Assembly: GCA_024226555.1 (NCBI GenBank)
Contig: JAAELO010000575.1
Coordinates: 1 to 64,000, forward strand
Direction of reading: 5' to 3'
DNA from: Desulfobacterales bacterium
Lineage (GTDB): Bacteria > Desulfobacterota > Desulfobacteria > Desulfobacterales > JAAELO01
DNA length: 64,000 bases
In this document: piece after piece, positions 45,055-54,815 of the stretch
Layout of the letters: each line of letters opens with the position of its first letter
Position numbering within the stretch: the first letter of the stretch is position 1
Translations under genes and position numbers: made by a program
The notes under the pieces: model-generated
Seen by the model: only the letters and a program-made list of their open reading frames with translations
Database searches by the model: none
Told to the model about the DNA's origin: nothing

Positions 45055-45182
45055 ATCAACAAATGTTTAGTTTGATCCAGAATTTAAACTACATCTATCT
45101 ATTCCTTTCAAGAAATCTATAAAGAGTTCAAAAATATCTTACAATAAGAAAAAAAGTATGCGCTTTTAGCTGATGGACAATT

Positions 45183-48100
45183 ATGGCGATTTTGATTATA
45201 AAAGTATCTGTAAATAGCAAATTCAAAAATGAGATAAACATAAAACAGATGATAAACGATATAAAAATATTAAAATCAAAACTAATGATCCCAAGATCTG
45301 ATCAAACTATCAGACGGGAAAGACTTGACGGGCTTCTGTCCTCTTTTTCTGACAAAAAACTAACTAAAATAACTGCTGGTGCAGGGTTTGGAAAAACAAC
45401 ACTGATTTCTCAATTTGCTGTGGGAATCGAGGCAAACACAGTATGGTACAGAATCGATACCATGGAAAATGATTACATTCTTTTTATACATTACCTGATT
45501 TCAGGAATAAAAAAATATTTAAACGGTTTTGGTGATGAAACCCTGCAGAAAATTAAACTGACTGAAAACCCCGAAACAGATTACTCAGACATCTTTACTT
45601 TCTTTTTGAGTGAGCTTGAAAAAATAGAAGATCAGAAATTCCTCATTATTCTGGATGACTTTCATCATATTCATGAAAACAGAAAGATTCAGTTTTTCAT
45701 TGAATATCTGATTGAAAATCTGCCAGACAGTTTTCACATCATGATACTGAGCAGAACTGAACCTGAAATTTCAGTATCAAAATTTATTTCAACTGGTGAG
45801 GTTACAGAGATTGTCGAAAAAGATCTTGTATTTACAATAGAAGAAGTAAAATCTCTTTACCTGACACAGTTCAATATAGAAGTTGAAGATATTAAATTTA
45901 AAGAACTGCATTCTCAAACTCAGGGCTGGGCAGCAGGTTTATTACTACTTTACCATTCCATCAATAGTAACAAAAATTTAGAAATCAGTTCGCAACTCAA
46001 TAATATAAAGGGTTCTCCCAGAATATTTTTCAACTATATTAATGAGAATATATATAAAGATCTACCTGCTGATAAAAAGGAATTTTTGAACAAAACATCT
46101 ATTTTAAACAACATGAATGTTGATTCATGTAATGATCTGCTTGAAATACATAATGCCGGGCAAATATTAGCTGGGCTTGAAAAAGATCATCTTTTTACTG
46201 TTTCTGTTGATGATGAAAGAGGGTCATTTTTTTATCATCACCTTTTTAGGGATTACCTCCGGTATAAACTTGCTTCCGAAAATGACAGAAAGGCAATTAT
46301 TAATCTAAATGTTCGGGCTGCAAGGTTCCTTGAAAAGAATGATGAACAGGAAGAGGCTCTGAATCATTATCTTTTTGCAAAAAAATATGATGAAATTGTC
46401 AGGATATTAAGCGACCTTGCTAAAAATCATTTGATCGTATCCCGTGTAAATATGTTCCAGTCAATACTAAATAAGATCCCGATTGAACTTAAGAAATGCG
46501 AACCATGGATTCTGTATAGTCAGGGTATTATTAATCTTTTTAACGGAATGCTTGATGATACCAGAAAAAATTTTGATTCTGCTCTTGTTTTATTCCTGCA
46601 AAACAATATTGAAAGCGGGATAAATAACTGTGAATCTTATCTGGCAAATCTTGATTTTCAGTCCGGGCTGTTTATAGAAGCTGAAAAAAAGTATCAAAAA
46701 ATACTTCAGAAAGACTCTCTTGAGCCTGTTGTACGTTTAGATGCTTTAGGTTTCGTATGCTGCATTAACATATACATTGGAAATCTTGAAAAAACAGATA
46801 CGTATTTTGAGGAAGCTGATGAGTTAATCAAGGAATTAAGTGATACTAACGTTCAGGATTTTTTCAGAACTGTATTTCTGATTCACAAAGCAGCTCAAAA
46901 ATTTGTGCTCGGCGATTATAAAGAAGCTTATTATTTATCAAAAAATGCTGAAAAGATATTATCTCCAAAATTCTTACATCCTAAGATTCACTTGCTTTAT
47001 TATCAACAGTTTGCAAGGACATGCTACCACCTTGGCTATTTTAATGAAGGCCTTGAAAGCGCATCAAAAGGAATTCAAATATTAGAGAACAAAGATAATG
47101 AAGATGTTTTTATGAAAGCCTGGTGTTATGTTGGACTCGCATTAAACCATGAGGGTCTTAATGAAACTGTTAAATCTATATCTTTTGCAGAAAAGGCTCT
47201 TAGTACTTTCAAAATCCTGAATTACCTCTGGGGAGTTGCTACTTCATATTTTGTTCTATCAAGGATATACCAAAAAACAGGCGATATAGACCATGCAGAA
47301 AGTTTCGTTAACAAAGGGATAGAAATTTCAGGTACAGTTGAGATGAAATCTGTCAAAATCGACCTTCAGCTTAGATTAGTATGTATAGATATTGAAAACA
47401 AAAGAGTATCAAATGCATATCAGTTGTTAGAAGAACTTTTTAAGGAATCCATACAATCTATTTCGCACCTTGCTTGCTATTATTACTATATAAGCTGCTG
47501 TGAATTTCTTGATGGGAAAAAGAATAACTCGATAGAATCCATGATAAAATCTCTGGATTTATGCGAGCAAAACAGTTTCAATTTCTGGGAAATTGGTCTT
47601 AATGCTATTCAGTTTAAAATACTTGCACAAATATACATTTCCGGAAAAAAGGTTGAGTACCTCCATGACATCTTATTAAAAGCATCAGTCGATAATACAA
47701 CAACACTAATTAAAGCTATTCAAAAAAAGGATGTAAATGCTTCTAACAGAATTGAAAAACACCTGAATCTCAGTAGTGTTGTTTTAAATAAGTCTTTATC
47801 TGCAAATCTATTGGGAAAATTCAGGACTTTTGTGAATGAAAAAGAGGTCGTTGATAAGTCATGGACGAGTAAAAAAGCACTTACACTTTGTAAATACCTT
47901 CTTACATTTAGAAACAAGGGATTTATTAAAAAAGAGATTTTAATGGAACTTCTGTGGCCGGAGAGTGATCCTGTAAAAACTGCCAAAAGGTTCCATGTTG
48001 CACTTGCTGCTTTAAGAAAAATTCTTGAACCTGAAATCAAAAGAGGTGTTCCTTCATCATTCATAAATAGCTCAGGGGATTCTTATTGTTTAAACATTGG

Positions 48101-48545
48101 AAATAAAGGGCAAATTGACACAGAGATTTTCATTAAAGAATCTGAAAAGGGAAAAAAGGAATCCGATCCCGGCAAAATGATTAAACATTTAGAAAAAAGT
48201 ATATCGAAATACAAGGGTGATTTTCTGGAAGAAGATCCTTTTGCTGATTGGTGTATGGATATGCGGGAATCATTAAAACATGAATATCTCACAGTTCTAT
48301 CCAAAATTATTTCTTATTATGAAGATAAAAAAGAATATTTAAAATGCATAGAATTTTCCAACAAATATTTAGCTGAAGATAAATACGCAGAAAATATCTA
48401 CAGAAAACTTATGAGTTTCCATTATAAATCTGAAAACAAAGCTATGGTGACAAAAACATTTGAGAAATGTAAAAAAAGAATAACTGAAGAATTTGATTGC
48501 CTAGATGATGAGACTATTGAGCTGTTTACTCGTTTAAAGGGATAA
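45183..48545 (+). CDS. MalT-like STAND ATPase regulator with C-terminal winged helix/BTAD
   Basis: Protein of 1120 residues. MalT-type NTPase region: SKLMIPRSDQTIRRERL, P-loop AGAGFGKTT (65-73) and FLIILDDFHHIHENRKIQFFIEYLIENLP as Walker B/sensor. It continues with an arm rich in TPR-like repeats (about 380-870). The C-terminus has an OmpR/SARP winged helix (about 875-975: LSANLLGKFRTFVNEKEV, KKALTLCKYLLTFRNKGF, KEILMELLWPESD, FHVALAALRKIL) followed by a bacterial transcriptional activation domain (about 985-1115). Such proteins are ligand-gated activators. The first 22 residues may not be translated, since Met23 (45249) is an alternative start. The target is unknown. Confidence 0.82.
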   Translation: MAILIIKVSVNSKFKNEINIKQMINDIKILKSKLMIPRSDQTIRRERLDGLLSSFSDKKLTKITAGAGFGKTTLISQFAVGIEANTVWYRIDTMENDYILFIHYLISGIKKYLNGFGDETLQKIKLTENPETDYSDIFTFFLSELEKIEDQKFLIILDDFHHIHENRKIQFFIEYLIENLPDSFHIMILSRTEPEISVSKFISTGEVTEIVEKDLVFTIEEVKSLYLTQFNIEVEDIKFKELHSQTQGWAAGLLLLYHSINSNKNLEISSQLNNIKGSPRIFFNYINENIYKDLPADKKEFLNKTSILNNMNVDSCNDLLEIHNAGQILAGLEKDHLFTVSVDDERGSFFYHHLFRDYLRYKLASENDRKAIINLNVRAARFLEKNDEQEEALNHYLFAKKYDEIVRILSDLAKNHLIVSRVNMFQSILNKIPIELKKCEPWILYSQGIINLFNGMLDDTRKNFDSALVLFLQNNIESGINNCESYLANLDFQSGLFIEAEKKYQKILQKDSLEPVVRLDALGFVCCINIYIGNLEKTDTYFEEADELIKELSDTNVQDFFRTVFLIHKAAQKFVLGDYKEAYYLSKNAEKILSPKFLHPKIHLLYYQQFARTCYHLGYFNEGLESASKGIQILENKDNEDVFMKAWCYVGLALNHEGLNETVKSISFAEKALSTFKILNYLWGVATSYFVLSRIYQKTGDIDHAESFVNKGIEISGTVEMKSVKIDLQLRLVCIDIENKRVSNAYQLLEELFKESIQSISHLACYYYYISCCEFLDGKKNNSIESMIKSLDLCEQNSFNFWEIGLNAIQFKILAQIYISGKKVEYLHDILLKASVDNTTTLIKAIQKKDVNASNRIEKHLNLSSVVLNKSLSANLLGKFRTFVNEKEVVDKSWTSKKALTLCKYLLTFRNKGFIKKEILMELLWPESDPVKTAKRFHVALAALRKILEPEIKRGVPSSFINSSGDSYCLNIGNKGQIDTEIFIKESEKGKKESDPGKMIKHLEKSISKYKGDFLEEDPFADWCMDMRESLKHEYLTVLSKIISYYEDKKEYLKCIEFSNKYLAEDKYAENIYRKLMSFHYKSENKAMVTKTFEKCKKRITEEFDCLDDETIELFTRLKG

Positions 48546-48558
48546 TTCTTTATGAAAA

Positions 48559-48596
48559 AGTTGCAAAAGCCCTTTTAGAAGAGAACTTTTGCAACT
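48559..48596. terminator. Bidirectional hairpin between convergent genes
   Basis: Perfect 11-bp stem AGTTGCAAAAG / CTTTTGCAACT, between the MalT-like gene (plus) and a methyltransferase gene (minus). Confidence 0.7.
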
Positions 48597-48614
48597 ATAA
48601 ACCTCTATTTTTTT

Positions 48615-49439
48615 CTAAGAAACTATTTTTTCAGCTACAACAAGAATCCTTTTGCTCTTCTCAAGAACCGGCGGTGTGGTTTTAGCTTCTTTAATTAATG
48701 GCAATGCATATTTTTTACCCATCTCTTCTATTAAAATATCTTTAGATTCCAAAATACCTTTATAAACAGCTAATTGCCTTTCTTTCCAACCCTTTGTTTC
48801 TTCATAAACCAAAATTTTGAAACCGGATTCATTTAAAGAATCTTTATGATCATCAGGCATAAATGGAATGTTTCCATCCCAGGAAGTAAATACAAATTTT
48901 CCACCTGGTTTTAAAATCCTCCAAATTTCATCAAAGGCTTTAGTCCTGTCAGGTACATGCCAAAGAGCGTCAATACTTATAGCGCCATCACAACTCTCAG
49001 TTCCAAGACCTGTTTCATAAAAGTTTCCTGTTTTAAATTTTGCTCTTCCATTCAAACCAAAATCTTCAGTTCTGCTATTAGCCGAATTGATAGCATTATC
49101 TGAAATATCAACTCCAACAAGAACAGCTCCATTTTTACGAGCAATCCACATTGAAGGGCCACCCCTGCCACAGGCAATATCTGCGAAACAATCTCCTTTT
49201 TTCAGGCTTAAATGATTTGTGATATTATTCAAATCACTCAGTGTAACAAAACTATAATTTTCAACATCTTCCGGATATTCATCACCAAAAGCTTTCCTGA
49301 AAATCTCTTTAGAATGATTGTTTTTTGTTTGCCCTTCATAAATTATATTGTAGGCATCTCTAAAATTCCATTTACCATAGGATAGAAAACATATTAGAGA
49401 CATTAATCCTTTTTTAACACCTAATTTTAAATTATTCAT
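48615..49439 (-). CDS. Class I SAM-dependent methyltransferase
   Basis: Protein of 274 residues. Motif I GDCFADIACGRGGPSMWIA, motif II-like GAVLVGVDISDNAINSA, then DGAISIDALWHVPDRTKAFDEIWRILKPGGKFVFTSWD, the ubiE/Coq5-type layout for small-molecule methylation. The frame is open to a TTG at 49457, but the ATG at 49439 has GTGGGG upstream and is preferred. The start of the flavodoxin-like gene lies beyond 50592 on the same strand, and the two are separated by 82 bp, so they may be cotranscribed. The substrate is unknown. Confidence 0.8.
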   Translation of the reverse strand: MNNLKLGVKKGLMSLICFLSYGKWNFRDAYNIIYEGQTKNNHSKEIFRKAFGDEYPEDVENYSFVTLSDLNNITNHLSLKKGDCFADIACGRGGPSMWIARKNGAVLVGVDISDNAINSANSRTEDFGLNGRAKFKTGNFYETGLGTESCDGAISIDALWHVPDRTKAFDEIWRILKPGGKFVFTSWDGNIPFMPDDHKDSLNESGFKILVYEETKGWKERQLAVYKGILESKDILIEEMGKKYALPLIKEAKTTPPVLEKSKRILVVAEKIVS

Positions 49440-49521
49440 GTTGCCCCACTTTATCAAAACTTTATGGTTAAAACTGAGCCGGACTTAAATCTGGCAAATT
49501 GCTCTTTTTTATGGGTTTAAA

Positions 49522-50592
49522 TCAGGCATCCTTTTTGAACAATTCCAGCATAAGTGACAAATCACCAGAAACTGTGTATTTTTCCTCCATGAACATCTTT
49601 TCTCCATCAGCTTTTTGGGTCATAATATCCATCCACAAATCAAAAGGCGCTTTAATTAAAACCTCAGGAGAATTATTACCTCCTTTTTTTGCTTCTATAT
49701 TGTCTTTTGTAATATCAAAATAACAGGATTCATTAGTTTTACCGTTAAAATCAAATTGCAATACAACTTTTCCATCACCAGCGGCTTTTGAGTTAACCCC
49801 ATAAGGAAAAAGTAACATAAATTCTTCAACAGTTTCAGCGCGGGGAACAAGCCCTTTTTCTGAGAATTCTTTAACTGTCACACCTTCAGCAATGCAACTT
49901 TTCCAGAAGATGTTACCTAACTTAGCAAATCGCTGTGGATTATGGAGCGGCTGCTTAATTCTTGACATGGTATCCTTTGTTATTTTCCCGGATGCAACTA
50001 ATTCCATCCCGGCCTTAGATGTGGCATCAAGTACATCTTTTAATTTATCTGTATATAAATGATTCACAAGGGATTCTGCATCCGCCCGGAATATTTCTGC
50101 CACAATAGGAGCCTCTTTTCGGGTCAGGCTTTTCAGATATGTTGAAAATGTTTTAAACTCAGAGTCTTCAGGAAATCCACAAACTGATAGCCATACCGCT
50201 TTCGGTACTTTACTTCTTAATGGGTGAAATGTTTTTCCATCTTCATCCTCCTCAAAAAATGGCTGAATTGCAGGGAGAAAACGTTCCATTAATGTACTCA
50301 TAGTGCTGTTCATGGTGTGATTGTAAAGAGGTGTGGCATGAACGACAAGGTCAGCTTCTGTCCATTTAGGAAAAATCTCTTTTGTCATATCGTCTTTATG
50401 GATGCACTTGCCGGGAGTTTTACTCCAGCAAGTAAAGCACCCGATACAATTATTGATTTTCTTATCACGCAAATTGATGATTTCAACCTCTGCTCCGGCA
50501 TTACGCATTCCATGAACAAGAGAATTCAGCATCATCTCTGTTTTACTATGTCCTCCGATACGTGGGCTTGAATTAATTGCGATTACTTTCAT
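49522..50592 (-). CDS. Flavodoxin-fold NAD(P)H:FMN reductase fused to an SCP2-like domain
   Basis: Protein of 356 residues. The N-terminal half (1-195) is an FMN-reductase/iron-sulfur-flavoprotein-like fold: VIAINSSPRIGGHSKTEMML phosphate loop and NNCIGCFTCWSKTPGKCIHKDDM cysteine motif. The C-terminal part (about 255-356) resembles the SCP2 sterol/lipid-binding fold (GDGKVVLQFDFNGKTNESCYFDI, ending with SGDLSLMLELF). This fusion suggests flavin-dependent reduction of a hydrophobic compound held by the SCP2 part; that is inference. ATG with AAAGGAGAA upstream. Confidence 0.75.
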   Translation of the reverse strand: MKVIAINSSPRIGGHSKTEMMLNSLVHGMRNAGAEVEIINLRDKKINNCIGCFTCWSKTPGKCIHKDDMTKEIFPKWTEADLVVHATPLYNHTMNSTMSTLMERFLPAIQPFFEEDEDGKTFHPLRSKVPKAVWLSVCGFPEDSEFKTFSTYLKSLTRKEAPIVAEIFRADAESLVNHLYTDKLKDVLDATSKAGMELVASGKITKDTMSRIKQPLHNPQRFAKLGNIFWKSCIAEGVTVKEFSEKGLVPRAETVEEFMLLFPYGVNSKAAGDGKVVLQFDFNGKTNESCYFDITKDNIEAKKGGNNSPEVLIKAPFDLWMDIMTQKADGEKMFMEEKYTVSGDLSLMLELFKKDA

Positions 50593-51313
50593 AATGTTCT
50601 CCTTTCAAAAAGATTTATTGGGAACCTTTTGAATATTAAAAATTCCCTGAATTATTATTAATAATTCATATACAAGCCCGAAACTAATCTGGAACTAATT
50701 TTTCAGGATAATCGATAGATCTGGATTCTTGTTTAAGGGAATCGTTCTACTGAACGAATCAATTTTTCGAATTAGTTCAAAACCTAAAAAATCAAACTTT
50801 TCAAATCTTTAATAAAGGAACTAAGTAAAACTATAGCATTTATGTTTCCTTATTTGCCCTTTATAAAAAGCAAATAACCAGTGTGGGGCACAAAACAATT
50901 TGATATTATCATTTAAATCACAGGTTGAAGCCGTTTTTCTCATTAATAGAGCTTCCTTATTATAGCATTAAGAAACCATGTTAATTGTGTCTAAAACATC
51001 CTTGCAAGTGAAATATTTCATAGCAAAGTATAATAGAAAGATATACAGAGGGCAGGAATTTTATTTTTAACAACTATTTTACAGACCTATTACATTTATA
51101 TACTCATATGCATGTAAGTAGTTGAATAATATATTTAATCGTTTATTAATACTTTGATATTTAAGGAGGTTTAATACTTTTCATCCACTGCTTTTTTTAT
51201 ACATCTGATCCAGGTAAGACACCCGTACTATTTTTCAAAGACTTTTTTTAGTTACAAATTGAATTCTTTTTCTTGTTAAGTCTGTAAATTAAAAATTTTA
51301 AAAGGGGTAACAA
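50593..51313. other. Long intergenic region
   Basis: 721 bp without a supported gene. It begins with a short GGGAACC...ATTCCC remnant of the palindromic family (50620-50646). A perfect Shine-Dalgarno-like AAGGAGGT near 51162 has no start codon behind it. The ribosome binding site of the next gene (AAAGGGG) is at about 51300. The length suggests regulation of the secreted repeat protein, but I find no recognisable element. Confidence 0.5.
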
Positions 51314-53161
51314 ATGCGAAAACTGCAAAAACTATTCATGCTTTTTCTCTTACTTTCTATTGCATGCTTTGGCAACGCCTGCGCCGAAGAGGAAGAAAAG
51401 GAATATGTCACTATTAGTGGACATGTTTATCAAGGCGACCACGGAACTTTCGGATCTCCTCCTGACGGCAATCTACCGATTGCAAATGCCACTGTTTCTA
51501 CTTCTTTAGATTCCGCTACTGTGGTCACAGATGCCAACGGATATTTTGAGCTTAAAACAAATTCAAATACCGAAGAGGCATACACAATCACAATTCAAGC
51601 CACAGGGTATCAGACATTTTCTGTGGAACACGACTGGGGCATGACTCCCTCTAACCAGACATTTTATCTGGGTGCTGATGATAATGATTATGTAACAATT
51701 AAAGGAAATGTTTATGAAGGTAATCATGGATCTTTTGGATCTCCTGCCAATGGAAATCAGCCGATTGCAAATGCCACTGTCGGAACTTCCTTAGATTCTG
51801 TTACTGTGGTCACAGATGCTAACGGGTATTTTGAGCTCAAAACAAACTCAAATACCGAAGGCCCATATACTATAACCATTCAAGCTGATAGTTACAGAAC
51901 ATTTTCTGTACAACACGAATGGGGCGATCATCCCATAAATCAGACTTTTTACCTGGGCGCAGATACAAATGACTATGTCACTATCAGTGGAAATATTTAT
52001 GAAGGGAATCATGGATCTTTTGGACTTCCTCCTGATGGAAACCAACCAATTGCAAATGCTACTGTTTCTACTTCTTTAGATTCCGCTACTGTTGTCGCAA
52101 ATGCTGATGGATCTTTTGAACTTATAACAAACACTCCTACATCACAAAGTGACCCGGGGAAATACACAATAACTATTCAGGCTGATGGTTATAAAACTTT
52201 TTCGGTTGAACATGAATGGGCCTGGAGTTACCATCCTCCAGATATAACATTTTACTTAGGTGCTTTAACTGATGAAACAAATTATGTGACGATCAAGGGA
52301 AATGTATACGATGGGAATCACGGTTCTTTCGGTTTACCACCCAACGGAAATCTACCAATAGCAGGTGCCACTGTTTCTACTTCCTTAGATTCTGCTACTG
52401 CTGTTACTGATGCCAATGGATATTTTGAGCTTAAAACAAACACTCCTACATCACAAAGTGATCCGGGGAAATACACAATAACTATTCAGGCTGATAGCTA
52501 TAGAACTTTTTCGGTAGAACATGGATGGGCCTGGAGTTACCATCCGCCAGGTATAACATTTTACTTAGGTGCTGATGACAGTAACTATGTAACAATTAAA
52601 GGAAATGTTTATCAGGGTAATCATGGGACTGGCGGATATCCTCCCAATGGTAATCTGCCGATTGCAAATGCCACTGTTTCTACTTCTTTAGATTCCGTTA
52701 CTGTTGTTACAGATGCTAACGGATATTTTGAACTTAAAACAAACTCAAATAACGAAGGACCTTATACAATCACAATTCAAGCAGCAGGATATCAGACTTT
52801 TTCTGTTGAACATGACTGGGGCAGTCACCCATCAGACCAGACATTTTATCTGGGTGTTGACGAAAATGAATATGTAATTGTCAGCGGACATGTTTATCAG
52901 GGTAATCACGGATCTTTCGGACTTCCTCCTGATGGCAATCTGCCAATTGCAAATGCTACTGTTTCTACTTCTTTAGATTCCGTTACTGTTGTCACAAATG
53001 CTGATGGATATTTTGAGCTAAGAACAAACTCTGTTGAAGACGGACCTTATACCATAACAATACAGGCTGAAGGGTATCAAACATTTTCTGTAGAGTGGGA
53101 ATGGGGCAGCCATCCCTATCCCTCAGATGAGACATATTATCTGGGTACTGAAACTGAATAA
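51314..53161 (+). CDS. Secreted protein of six tandem carboxypeptidase-regulatory-like repeats
   Basis: Protein of 615 residues. Signal peptide of about 24 residues with cysteines that could make a lipoprotein site (SIAC or GNAC), a short acidic linker, then six tandem repeats beginning near residues 31, 126, 221, 324, 425 and 520. Each has YVTIxGxVYxGxHG, a PIANATVSTSLDSxTVVTDANGYFELKTN core (the carboxypeptidase-regulatory-like Ig fold) and a YTITIQAxxYxTFSVEHxWG..TFYLG end. Repeats are 95-103 residues and nearly identical also at DNA level, so copy number may vary by recombination. It is likely an extracellular or surface protein. No catalytic or anchoring domain follows. Confidence 0.8.
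   Translation: MRKLQKLFMLFLLLSIACFGNACAEEEEKEYVTISGHVYQGDHGTFGSPPDGNLPIANATVSTSLDSATVVTDANGYFELKTNSNTEEAYTITIQATGYQTFSVEHDWGMTPSNQTFYLGADDNDYVTIKGNVYEGNHGSFGSPANGNQPIANATVGTSLDSVTVVTDANGYFELKTNSNTEGPYTITIQADSYRTFSVQHEWGDHPINQTFYLGADTNDYVTISGNIYEGNHGSFGLPPDGNQPIANATVSTSLDSATVVANADGSFELITNTPTSQSDPGKYTITIQADGYKTFSVEHEWAWSYHPPDITFYLGALTDETNYVTIKGNVYDGNHGSFGLPPNGNLPIAGATVSTSLDSATAVTDANGYFELKTNTPTSQSDPGKYTITIQADSYRTFSVEHGWAWSYHPPGITFYLGADDSNYVTIKGNVYQGNHGTGGYPPNGNLPIANATVSTSLDSVTVVTDANGYFELKTNSNNEGPYTITIQAAGYQTFSVEHDWGSHPSDQTFYLGVDENEYVIVSGHVYQGNHGSFGLPPDGNLPIANATVSTSLDSVTVVTNADGYFELRTNSVEDGPYTITIQAEGYQTFSVEWEWGSHPYPSDETYYLGTETE
51404..53161 (+). repeat. Six tandem 285-309 bp coding repeats
   Basis: Repeat units start at 51404, 51689, 51974, 52283, 52586 and 52871. 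Units 3 and 4 share an extra TSQSDPGK segment, which accounts for their greater length and suggests that one arose from the other. Confidence 0.85.
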
Positions 53162-53205
53162 GCGGTTTATAGGTTAAAGTATTAGGAATATTAGAAATTT
53201 TAAAC

Positions 53206-53235
53206 TTAAGGGTGGGCATACAAGTCCACCCTTAA
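53206..53235. terminator. Bidirectional hairpin
   Basis: TTAAGGGTGG-N10-CCACCCTTAA, a perfect 10-bp stem between the repeat-protein gene (plus) and a methyltransferase gene (minus). Similar hairpins lie at 54769-54802 and 62207-62232. Confidence 0.75.
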
Positions 53236-53268
53236 ACATGAACCATGAACTGTCATGAATCGATCATT

Positions 53269-54195
53269 TTAAAAAACATCCCATAGTTTTTGATACATTT
53301 TCATCTGTTCAATAACCAGATCATAAAACACCTGTGAATATATACCAAAATCTGAAGAATCACTATTGTCTGTTACTCCAAATTTAATATGCCCCACCCT
53401 TGAAAACTCTCTAATCCATGGAAAACAACTCAAAATCAGTTCTGTATTCTTTGGTAAGCGCTCTTTATACATCTCAATCTGAAACCATTCATCAATAAAG
53501 CTGATCCCTGTACCCCAGTTTTTAAGCTCGCTCCAGCTTCCCATGCCCCATTTAATAATTTTATAGATTTTGTTCAAAAGCGCAGATGAAGTGGAAATGC
53601 TATTTTTCAATAACTCAATATAGTATTTACTATAGACATCAAGAACCATCTCCGATTTTGGGTATTTTTCAGAGATTTTTGATAAAACCTCTTTTACTTC
53701 CTCCTTACTAAAATATACAAACAAACCCTCTGCAAGAAACAGAAGATTATCTTTTGCAGGTATAAAATCCATCCAGGAATAATCAAATATTGAAGATGCG
53801 ATAAATTTGTTTCTTTCATTTTCTTTAAAAAAACGCCTTCTATACTCAACAACTTCCGGAAAGTCTAAATCAAACCACTTAACTTTTCCATTATCCATCC
53901 TATCAAACCTGAAATCCAAACCTGAACCAAGGCTGACAATGGTTGCATCCGGGTTTTCTGAGATAAATCTTTCTGTTATATTATCAAAAATGAGAGTGCG
54001 ACAGATAATACCAAGTTGTGAATCTTCCGGGACCTTTTCGAGATCTGAGAAATCATAATCAACCTGATCTACGATCTCAGAATATCTTTTATCCTTGATC
54101 CTTCCATCACCCCTTCTGGTTTCACGATATCGCATATATAAAGGATAGAGCAGGGTTTCGGAAACCCCCTGAAAAACCTGTTTGTTTTGATTCAT
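53269..54195 (-). CDS. Tcmp/LCM-type SAM-dependent O-methyltransferase
   Basis: Protein of 308 residues of the PPM/Tcmp (polyketide-O-methyltransferase, COG3315) family: ETLLYPLYMRYRET at the start, ATIVSLGSGLDFRFDRMDNGKVKWFDLDFPEVVEYRRRFF (SAM-binding motif and the family's DLDxPEV), DNLLFLAEGLFVYFSKEEV and SEMVLDVYSK. These enzymes methylate carboxyl or hydroxyl groups of varied small molecules. SD GGAG before the ATG. A predicted small peptide gene lies about 470 bp away on the other strand; no proven link. Confidence 0.8.
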   Translation of the reverse strand: MNQNKQVFQGVSETLLYPLYMRYRETRRGDGRIKDKRYSEIVDQVDYDFSDLEKVPEDSQLGIICRTLIFDNITERFISENPDATIVSLGSGLDFRFDRMDNGKVKWFDLDFPEVVEYRRRFFKENERNKFIASSIFDYSWMDFIPAKDNLLFLAEGLFVYFSKEEVKEVLSKISEKYPKSEMVLDVYSKYYIELLKNSISTSSALLNKIYKIIKWGMGSWSELKNWGTGISFIDEWFQIEMYKERLPKNTELILSCFPWIREFSRVGHIKFGVTDNSDSSDFGIYSQVFYDLVIEQMKMYQKLWDVF

Positions 54196-54410
54196 GTTAC
54201 TGCTCCATTAATTTATTGTTATAACGAACCATTAACAAAAAACTTTGACAGACATTAATTATCTTTTGATTATATATTATTTTCTACAGTTTTTCATCTA
54301 TATTATTAAGGGGTTAAATCTTTTTTTTAAATTATTACATGGCATATTTTTTATAAGTTTACGTACTTTAGTGAATCTTTATTAATCCATCGATTAATTT
54401 CATTTAATAA

Positions 54411-54540
54411 GGGAACCTCCAATAACTAGAATTTTTATTTAAATACAAGGCGTAAGAAAAAATAACGAGGCGATTTTACAAAAGTTTTTTTTTCGAAACA
54501 ACGCCGTAGTTCGATCAAAAGGCAGTTATTGGAAGTTCCC
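54411..54540. repeat. Palindromic interspersed element, copy F
   Basis: A 130-bp element with ends GGGAACCTCCAATAACTAG and GGCAGTTATTGGAAGTTCCC. Both ends carry the same TCC/GGA change, as if the pairing had been conserved. Internal blocks as in copies D and E. Confidence 0.85.
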
Positions 54541-54663
54541 ATTAGACATAACTTATGTTATTATGTGCATTAAACAATTCAAAAATCTCAAGGTCCAACT
54601 ACAAAAAGAATAATGTTTTCACTAAGTTTTATCCTAACCTTTCATTTGATGAAGGAGATAAAA

Positions 54664-54765
54664 ATGGATATTTCAGAACCTGTTATTTCAAAAGATGAAA
54701 TTTTAATTCTCGAAGATAAAGATTTTAATCCCGATAATGTTTGCATCATGATAGTGAAGTTTTAA
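54664..54765 (+). CDS. Small peptide gene, 33 aa
   Basis: ATG to TAA of 34 codons encoding an acidic peptide that starts MDISEPVISKDEILI and ends NPDNVCIMIVKF with one Cys. AAGGAGA lies five bases before the ATG, and an intrinsic terminator begins 3 bp after the stop, both on the same strand, so a dedicated transcript and translation are likely. The acidic first two thirds and short hydrophobic Cys-containing end resemble the leader/core layout of some modified-peptide precursors, but I recognise no family. Confidence 0.55.
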   Translation: MDISEPVISKDEILILEDKDFNPDNVCIMIVKF

Positions 54766-54768
54766 ACC

Positions 54769-54802
54769 ATAAGGTGGGTTTATTACCCACCCTAAATATT
54801 TT
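54769..54802 (+). terminator. Intrinsic terminator of the small peptide gene
   Basis: TAAGGTGGGT-TTATT-ACCCACCCTA stem (one bulged or mismatched pair) followed by ATATTTTTTT. The T tract is on the plus-strand side only. Confidence 0.75.
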
Positions 54803-54815
54803 TTTCAAGTTAAAT

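Noticed and set aside
51155-51185. Small gene behind the perfect AAGGAGGT at about 51162
   Set aside because: No start codon lies at usable distance.
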